A stretch of DNA of 8,360 nucleotides from assembly GCA_031282925.1 (NCBI GenBank), contig JAITCT010000096.1, positions 1 to 8,360 of the forward strand. The letters are read 5' to 3'. The notes under the pieces were generated by a model, which made no database searches, was not told where the DNA came from, and worked only from the letters and a program-made list of their open reading frames with translations. Each line of letters opens with the position of its first letter. Position 1 is the stretch's first letter. Shown here piece after piece: positions 4,920-8,360 of this stretch. Source of the DNA: Dysgonamonadaceae bacterium (GTDB lineage: Bacteria; Bacteroidota; Bacteroidia; Bacteroidales; Azobacteroidaceae). The translations under genes were made by a program, and so were the position numbers.

Positions 4920-6935
4920 ATGAAACAGAAAGATTTCAAACTGCAGCAGGCTTTTCGTTTCCGGCGATTTGCCCGCAAGCGCTATGCAGTATTCAACAGC
5001 CTGCATAGAGTGATTAACACCGGGGTTGTTGCCGGTTGTATGCTGACTTTTGCCGCTGCCGCCGGAACGGCTGCGCAAAACCGGGTTTCCGTAATCCGGG
5101 ATTCGATTCCCGAACAGGAACTGGAAGAGTTGATTGTAACGGGGGCTAAAGCGGAACTGCCAATGAATCAAACTGCCAGGCTGGTAACGCTTATCACAGG
5201 AGACGATATTGCGCGAGAGCCTGCCGAAAGCGTTTCCGATTTATTGAAAACCATCGCCGGCCTGGACGTCCGCCAGCGGGGACCCAACGGGGTTTTATCG
5301 GGCGTTGCAGTGCGCGGCGGCACTTTTGAACAAACGGCCATCCTTCTCAACGGCGCTAATCTTACCAATCCGCAGACCGGCCATTACAATCTCGACCTTC
5401 CCGTCAATCTTTCCGACATCGAACGTATTGAAATCATTCAGGGGCCTGCTTCTCTTTTATACGGCGCGGGCGCTTTTTCGGGCGGAATTAACATCGTAAC
5501 CGGAAACCATGCCGGCACGGGTTTTTCCCTGGAAGCCAAAGGCGGTATGCACAAACTGTTTGAGGTGAATGCGCGGGAAGTTGTGAATGCAGCCCATTCT
5601 TCCCACAGCCTTTCTTCGGGATATGCTTCTTCCGAAGGGTATATTCGCAATAGCGACTATCAGATAATCAACGCTTTATGGCAAAGCAACTTTTCCTTAA
5701 ACAGTCATTCTTCCCTGGATGTTCAGTGGGGACTCAACGACAAAAAATATGGAGCGAATACTTTTTATTCGGCTGCTTATCCCGACCAGTACGATGAGAC
5801 CCGTTCCCTGTTTGCCGCCGTCAAAGCATCAACGGGAACAAAATTGAAAGTAACGCCGCAACTTTACTGGAACCGGCATTTCGACCATTATCAGCTGGTT
5901 AAAAACCAGCCGTCGGGCGAAAACTTTCACCGGACGGATGTGCTGGGTTTCAACCTGAATGTGCGGTACGGGTGGAAAGCGGGAATTACCTGTTTCGGCG
6001 GGGAAATCCGCAGGGAAGGCATTGTCAGCAGCAACCTGGGGAAAGACGCGCTTTCCAACCGGAAGCCTTACCTGCTGGCGGATGACCGGACGAATTTTTC
6101 CGCTTTTCTCGAACACAGTTTTGCGCTGGAAAAATTCACGCTGAATCTCGGCCTGTTGGCCGGCTGCAACACAGCCTTCATGGATGACGCGGGCTTGTAT
6201 CCGAGCGTCAATGCGGCTTACCGGTTCGCTCCCGGTTGGAAGGCGTTCGTTTCGTGGACCAATGCTGCCCGGATACCCACTTTTACCGATTTGTATTACA
6301 AAGGCAAGACGCACAGGGGAAATTCCGACGTCCGTCCCGAGCAGTCCGTTTCGCTCGAAGCGGGCATAAAATATGTTCACCCGGCCGTCAGCGCTTCGGC
6401 TAACGGATTTTATATGAAAGGGATCAATCTGATTGACTGGGTAAAACATCATCCCGATTCGCTGTGGGAATCGCGTAACCTGACCGGGTTGGACAAAGCC
6501 GGTTTTGAAACCGGTCTTACTGTGAATATGGCGAAGATTTTCCCGCAAATGTCCGGCACGCGCCTCAGCCTGGGTTACATGTTCATGCACCAGGCGAAGG
6601 AAGCGAAGGGTTTGATTTCCAATTACGTAATGGACTACCTGAAGCATAAGTTTACCGCCGGCCTCTCCCACCCTGTTTATAAAAACCTCAGCGCCGGCTG
6701 GCAATTCCGCCTGCAGGACAGAGCCGGAAGTTATACGCAATATGAAAACAGCCAAGCGACCGGCGTTGAAACGCCTTACCGGCCTTTTTCCGTTTTGGAT
6801 GTGAAATTGAACTGGAAAATGAAGCGTGTGAATCTGTTCCTGAATATCAACAATGTATTTGACACATATTATTTTGATTTGGGGAATGTTCCCCAGCCCG
6901 GGATTTGGATTCTCTGCGGCGGGCAGTTTCGATAG
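4920..6935 (+). CDS. TonB-dependent outer-membrane receptor, BtuB/FecA-sized
   Basis: A 671-aa outer-membrane transporter that takes up a ligand using energy passed on by TonB. The signal peptide is unusual: about 33 basic residues and aromatics (FRFRRFARKRYAVFNSLHR) precede the hydrophobic core VVAGCMLTFAAAAGTAAQ, with likely cleavage near residue 53. A TonB box follows (ELEELIVTG, 67-75). The plug domain (about 80-196) contains VSDLLKTIAGLDVRQRG, VAVRGG, LLNGANLTNP, DIERIEIIQGPASLLYGAGA and GGINIVTG, all standard plug motifs. The rest is a 22-stranded barrel region ending with NLFLNINNVFDTYYF. There is no CNA-B-type N-terminal domain, so it is not a SusC protein, and no SusD partner is nearby. 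The substrate cannot be read from the sequence; a metal chelate or cobalamin is typical for this size. The last residue is Arg after Phe. G+C is clearly higher than in the left half. Confidence 0.92.
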   Translation: MKQKDFKLQQAFRFRRFARKRYAVFNSLHRVINTGVVAGCMLTFAAAAGTAAQNRVSVIRDSIPEQELEELIVTGAKAELPMNQTARLVTLITGDDIAREPAESVSDLLKTIAGLDVRQRGPNGVLSGVAVRGGTFEQTAILLNGANLTNPQTGHYNLDLPVNLSDIERIEIIQGPASLLYGAGAFSGGINIVTGNHAGTGFSLEAKGGMHKLFEVNAREVVNAAHSSHSLSSGYASSEGYIRNSDYQIINALWQSNFSLNSHSSLDVQWGLNDKKYGANTFYSAAYPDQYDETRSLFAAVKASTGTKLKVTPQLYWNRHFDHYQLVKNQPSGENFHRTDVLGFNLNVRYGWKAGITCFGGEIRREGIVSSNLGKDALSNRKPYLLADDRTNFSAFLEHSFALEKFTLNLGLLAGCNTAFMDDAGLYPSVNAAYRFAPGWKAFVSWTNAARIPTFTDLYYKGKTHRGNSDVRPEQSVSLEAGIKYVHPAVSASANGFYMKGINLIDWVKHHPDSLWESRNLTGLDKAGFETGLTVNMAKIFPQMSGTRLSLGYMFMHQAKEAKGLISNYVMDYLKHKFTAGLSHPVYKNLSAGWQFRLQDRAGSYTQYENSQATGVETPYRPFSVLDVKLNWKMKRVNLFLNINNVFDTYYFDLGNVPQPGIWILCGGQFR

Positions 6936-6965
6936 ATTGTGTCCGATACGGGGCGGCAAATAACA

Positions 6966-7089
6966 GGAGCCTCCTACCTTACTTGGTAGGAGGCTCCTCC
7001 CTTACTTAGTAGGCGACGCCTCCCTTACTTAGTAGGAGGCTCCTCCCTTACTTAGTAAGCGTCGCCTCCCTTACTTAGTAGGCGACGCC
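6966..7089. repeat. 23-bp-period hairpin array between convergent genes
   Basis: Six 9-bp connectors start at exact 23-bp steps (6966, 6989, 7012, 7035, 7058, 7081), separated by five 14-bp cores. The cores are TACCTTACTTGGTA once, then TCCCTTACTTAGTA four times. The connectors are GGAGCCTCC, GGAGGCTCC (twice), GGCGACGCC (twice) and AGCGTCGCC. Each is a palindrome apart from its middle base, and two kinds occur in both orientations. The first unit forms a perfect 14-bp stem (6965-6978 with 6985-6998, loop TTACTT). There are no unique spacers and no T-run. It lies 30 bp after the TonB-receptor stop and 15 bp before the other gene's stop, so it may work as a transcript-end structure. Confidence 0.9.
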
Positions 7090-7104
7090 AATATTCGACA
7101 GCCG

Positions 7105-7845
7105 TCATCGTACAAGCGTCAGCGGCACATCATATACAATGGTGCGGTTCTGTTTGAGTAGCGTGGTATTACCGACATAGCGCGTAACGATTTTGAGTGT
7201 GTACGTGCCGTAGCTGAGTTCGGGAACGCGGCAGACAATCCGTTTCGGGTTATTTTCCGTCATGGGATAGTCGAGGGAAATATCCTCTCCCTCGTCATCA
7301 ACGAAGAATACGCCCACCGTGCTGTCTTTGTCGGGCGCAATCTTGATTTTCTCGCCTGTGATAATAATATCGCCAAGGTAAGAAATCGTGCCGTCGGTTT
7401 TGCCGGTAAGCACGTCGGTAACGAGGCCGATATACGCTCCGCTTTCTTTAATGCCCAGCACTTCCACGCCCACTTCTTCAAAGGCGGCGTGAAGTTCCGT
7501 CGAGGGCGTCATGTCGGCGGTGATGCGATGCGCGGCGGGGTTAAACTTGTGTTCGGCGCCAAGCCATGTTCCAAGCACACGGGGTGCGATGTGCGATACA
7601 CCTGTCTGGATACTGTAGCCCTCCTGAATTTTCCTTACGCGCAAGCGGTCGGCGCGGTTCAGGACATCAAGCAGGGTTTCGTACTGGAGTTCGGAGCCTT
7701 CATCTTTAATAAGACCGGCAATGTCTGCATTGTGAAGGGTTTTGCCTGTAGTTGATACTACGGCCACGTAGTCGTTTTTAACGTCTTTGGTAAGGAAATT
7801 CAGCCTGAGCCATACTTTCCAGAAAAACTTTTTCATTGTTTTCAT
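7105..7845 (-). CDS. HU-like DNA-binding / DUF4469 protein (Bvu_2165 type)
   Basis: A 246-aa protein of a type widespread in Bacteroidales. Residues about 20-128 fit the IHF/HU-like domain first seen in Bvu_2165: TKDVKNDYVAVVSTTGKTLHNADIA opens it, ETLLDVLNRADRLRVRKIQEGYSIQTG is the helix-strand centre, and FNPAAHRITADMTPSTELHA is the loop that, in HU relatives, carries the DNA-contacting arm. Residues about 133-245 form the DUF4469 domain, an Ig-like beta domain, with the ending VPELSYGTYTLKIVTRYVGN. There is no signal peptide. The in-vivo role of the family is unknown; nucleoid or mobile-DNA association is guessed from the HU fold. I used the ATG at 7845; a second ATG three codons later (7836) would also fit. 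It is a single-gene unit. Confidence 0.88.
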   Translation of the reverse strand: MKTMKKFFWKVWLRLNFLTKDVKNDYVAVVSTTGKTLHNADIAGLIKDEGSELQYETLLDVLNRADRLRVRKIQEGYSIQTGVSHIAPRVLGTWLGAEHKFNPAAHRITADMTPSTELHAAFEEVGVEVLGIKESGAYIGLVTDVLTGKTDGTISYLGDIIITGEKIKIAPDKDSTVGVFFVDDEGEDISLDYPMTENNPKRIVCRVPELSYGTYTLKIVTRYVGNTTLLKQNRTIVYDVPLTLVR

Positions 7846-7874
7846 GCTATTTAAGTATTAAAAAATTACGGAGG

Positions 7875-7882
7875 CAAATTTA
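7875..7882 (-). promoter_or_regulatory. -7 element of the HU-like/DUF4469 gene
   Basis: On the minus strand this reads TAAATTTG, a match to TAnnTTTG, giving a leader of about 25 nt. A TTTG (7906-7909) lies 23 nt upstream, slightly farther than the usual 19-21. Confidence 0.45.
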
Positions 7883-7913
7883 CATAATAATTTTCATATA
7901 ATATGCAAACGGA

Positions 7914-8085
7914 TAAAAATTGCGTGTATTTTAAATCGTCGCATCGCCTGCCAGCGAAGGTACGATATTTTCAACTGCACTACGTCATTGCAAACTGCGA
8001 AGCAGTGAAGCAATCCGGACATAAGCCCCGGATTGCTTCGGGCTTCGCCCTCGCAATGACGGCTGCGACAATTTGAAATACACCC
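7914..8085. mobile_element. MITE-like palindromic element, copy A
   Basis: The core (7924-8083, 160 bp) is bounded by 20-bp terminal inverted repeats: GTGTATTTTAAATCGTCGCA (7924-7943) and TGCGACAATTTGAAATACAC (8064-8083), 18 of 20 paired. A 9-bp direct repeat TAAAAATTG flanks it (7914-7922 and 8086-8094) and may be a target duplication, although it also starts copy B. Inside are nested inverted repeats: CGTCATTGC (7983-7991) with GCAATGACG (8053-8061), and GAAGCAATCCGG (8007-8018) with CCGGATTGCTTC (8028-8039), a perfect 12-bp stem. No protein is encoded. The CGTCATTGC...GAAGCAATCC wording is a common theme of palindromic intergenic repeats in several bacterial phyla. Confidence 0.7.
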
Positions 8086-8266
8086 TAAAAATTGAGTGCA
8101 TTTTAAATTGTCACATCGCCTGCCAGCGAAGGTACGATATTTTCAACTGCACTACGTCATTGAGAACTGCGAAGCAGTGAAGCAATCCGAACATAAGCCC
8201 TGCGTTGATGCGAGGCGCAGCCTCGCACCAACCGGGGCTTCGCCCTCGCAATGACGGCTGCGACAA
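8086..8266. repeat. Palindromic element, copy B, lacking the right terminal repeat
   Basis: Positions 8086-8162 match 7914-7990 with 4 differences and no gaps, an offset of 172 bp. Similarity continues to about 8200 and resumes at the GGGCTTCGCCCTCGCAATGACG segment. The centre differs: the 12-bp GGATTGCTTC arm of copy A is replaced by a new hairpin, TGCGAGGC (8209-8216) with GCCTCGCA (8220-8227). The outer pair CGTCATTG (8155-8162) and CAATGACG (8249-8256) is kept. After TGCGACAA (8259-8266) the copy stops, without the right-hand inverted repeat. Confidence 0.75.
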
Positions 8267-8278
8267 AGGCGATAGCCT

Positions 8279-8290
8279 GAAGCAATCCGG
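8279..8290. repeat. Third fragment of the palindromic element
   Basis: GAAGCAATCCGG recurs here exactly as in copy A (8007-8018) without the rest of the element. It is probably a remnant left at the truncated end of copy B. Confidence 0.5.
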
Positions 8291-8331
8291 AATAATTTTT
8301 ATCTGTCTGTGCGCAATTGAAAAATTTCATG

Positions 8332-8339
8332 TAAATTTG
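8332..8339 (+). promoter_or_regulatory. Promoter-like -7 element for a gene beyond the right edge
   Basis: TAAATTTG matches TAnnTTTG on the plus strand. The surrounding GCAAATTTACAT (read on the minus strand) repeats the wording of the promoter at 7875-7882. No start codon follows in the remaining 21 bp and no -33 TTTG is seen. Confidence 0.3.
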
Positions 8340-8360
8340 CATACGACATTCGTCAATAAT

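Larger units (their letters stand above)
7846..8360. other. 515-bp gene-free right end: repeat island between two promoters
   Basis: No coding region is supportable here. The stretch holds the promoter of the HU-like gene, two copies of a palindromic element (7914-8266), a short third fragment, and a plus-strand promoter-like sequence near the right edge. The DNA around the repeats is AT-rich, while the repeats themselves are GC-richer. Confidence 0.7.

Noticed and set aside
5829..6959. 376-codon open frame on the minus strand inside the TonB-receptor gene
   Set aside because: It lies antisense to a protein with clear plug and barrel motifs, has no recognisable domain and no promoter, and arises from the GC-richer codon pattern of the real gene.
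6966..7089. CRISPR array
   Set aside because: The units are contiguous 23-bp repeats without unique spacers, and no cas gene is nearby.
8157..8342. 61-codon minus-strand open frame at the right edge
   Set aside because: It is made almost wholly of the palindromic repeat and ends in the promoter-like sequence; no protein features.

Overview
The window reads as chromosomal DNA of a Bacteroidales-type bacterium (phylum Bacteroidota). The evidence is repeated promoter elements of the form TAnnTTTG in front of most transcription units (two with TTTG at exactly 20 bp and one at 19 bp upstream), AT-rich leaders with no Shine-Dalgarno sequence, a Bvu_2165-type HU-like/DUF4469 protein, an XRE regulator of the common Bacteroides style, and a TonB receptor with a long basic signal-peptide extension. 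I cannot name a genus.

Left part (1-1617, minus strand): a tightly packed operon. It begins with a beta-ketoacyl-ACP synthase III of the StlD/DarB type. A 131-residue protein of unknown function with a HTH-like C-terminus follows 2 nt later. The first 25 codons of a BtrH N-terminal-domain protein follow after a 3-nt gap and run off the left edge. Together these suggest a small acyl-condensing and acyl-transferring biosynthetic operon, most of which lies outside the window.

Middle left (1668-3753, minus strand): a LEA14/WHy-like lipoprotein, an MscS-family mechanosensitive channel probably cotranscribed with it, and a XRE-family regulator with its own promoter.

Non-coding centre (3754-4777): about 540 bp of AT-rich DNA studded with TGTAAA/TTTACA half-sites arranged as palindromes. 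These overlap the XRE gene promoter and extend to within about 30 bp of the promoter of rnpB, the type A RNase P RNA (4290-4643). A bidirectional terminator separates rnpB from a convergent tRNA-Gly(GCC) gene.

Right part (4788-8360): a tRNA promoter and a TonB-receptor promoter diverge from one short spacer. The receptor (671 aa, plus strand) and a 246-aa HU-like/DUF4469 protein (minus strand) converge on a 23-bp-period hairpin array. The right edge is a gene-free repeat island: two 172-bp-spaced copies of a palindromic element, the first bounded by 20-bp imperfect inverted repeats, set between two outward-facing promoter-like sequences. The coding DNA from 4920 on is visibly richer in G+C than the left half.

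The items that best merit follow-up are the regulator/operator-like array running up to rnpB, the truncated acyl-synthase/BtrH operon, and the two repeat structures on the right.
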